From contig MGCE01000051.1 in assembly GCA_001790315.1 (NCBI GenBank), positions 1-7,562 on the forward strand: a stretch of DNA of 7,562 bases. The letters run 5' to 3'. This document shows positions 7,407 to 7,562 of the stretch, in pieces. A program made the position numbers and the translations under genes. The DNA comes from Candidatus Rokubacteria bacterium RIFCSPLOWO2_02_FULL_72_37. Its GTDB lineage: Bacteria; Methylomirabilota; Methylomirabilia; Rokubacteriales; CSP1-6. The notes under the pieces are model-generated. The model searched no databases. It had not been told where the DNA came from and worked only from the letters and a program-made list of their open reading frames with translations. Position 1 is the first letter of the stretch. Each line of letters starts with the position of its first letter.

Positions 7407-7561
7407 CGCCGGGCCGCGAGCAGGGCGCGAATGCGCGCGGGCGTCACCGGCGTCTCGGTGATGGTGACACCGAAGGGGGCGAGCGCGTCCTCGATCGCGT
7501 TGGCGATCGCCGCCGGCGGCGAGATCGCGCCGCCCTCGCCCAGGCCCTTGACGCCGAGTGG
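7403..7561 (-). CDS. Molybdopterin-binding xanthine/CO dehydrogenase-family large subunit, C-terminal end only
   Basis: The minus strand is open from the window edge to a TAG and encodes 52 residues, PLGVKGLGEGGAISPPAAI and onward to LLAARR. The pattern KGLGEGGAI...PAAIANAIEDALAPFG...ETPVTPARIRALL matches the C-terminal end of large subunits of the molybdenum hydroxylase family (CoxL, XdhA and relatives). The GLGE Glu corresponds to the essential active-site glutamate next to the molybdenum. This tail alone cannot tell CO dehydrogenase from xanthine, aldehyde or other hydroxylases, since the discriminating active-site loop lies upstream, outside the window. The gene converges on rnhB with a 4-base overlap. 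The start and any partner subunits (FAD and iron-sulfur) are not visible. Confidence 0.82.
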   Translation of the reverse strand, partial: PLGVKGLGEGGAISPPAAIANAIEDALAPFGVTITETPVTPARIRALLAARR

Positions 7562-7562
7562 G

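Overview
The window is a strongly GC-rich bacterial chromosome segment made almost entirely of tightly packed housekeeping genes on the + strand, plus the tail of one convergent gene at the right end. Base composition, many GTG starts, few clear Shine-Dalgarno sites and a molybdenum-hydroxylase (CoxL/XdhA type) neighbour fit a GC-rich soil or subsurface lineage such as Rokubacteria/Methylomirabilota or a deltaproteobacterium-like group. That placement is inference and weakly supported.

Left block (2-3363): the 3' part of def (peptide deformylase), then fmt (Met-tRNAi formyltransferase), rsmB (16S rRNA m5C methyltransferase) and rpe (ribulose-phosphate 3-epimerase). Def and Fmt bracket the formyl-methionine cycle: Fmt formylates the initiator tRNA and Def removes the formyl group from nascent proteins. 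RsmB adds a ribosome-maturation step, and Rpe belongs to the pentose phosphate and Calvin pathways. The genes overlap or are separated by a few bases, which suggests one transcript.

The def/fmt junction is the oddest place in the window. The fmt reading frame is intact through its N-terminal FFGTPEF motif, yet no ATG, GTG or TTG lies in frame where the protein should begin. The def stop sits in a CTT-TAG-A context, and a +1 slip there would enter the fmt frame exactly at its second codon. This could be non-canonical initiation, recoding or a sequence error.

Middle (3364-3465): the only sizeable non-coding gap, about 100 bases. It holds GC-rich inverted repeats (a possible weak terminator for the left block) and an AT-rich island with a good sigma70-type promoter. 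The promoter lies so close to the ffh ATG that the ffh message should be leaderless or nearly so.

Right block (3466-7406): ffh (SRP GTPase), rpsP (bS16), rimM (30S maturation factor), trmD (tRNA m1G37 methyltransferase), rplS (bL19) and rnhB (RNase HII). This is a classical conserved translation and targeting cluster, with gaps of 2 to 17 bases. The minus-strand end of a molybdopterin-binding xanthine/CO dehydrogenase-family large subunit converges on rnhB, and the two genes share a palindromic CTAG as their stop codons.

I found no mobile element, CRISPR array, tRNA, rRNA or defence system. The genes are ordinary; the interest lies in the junctions.
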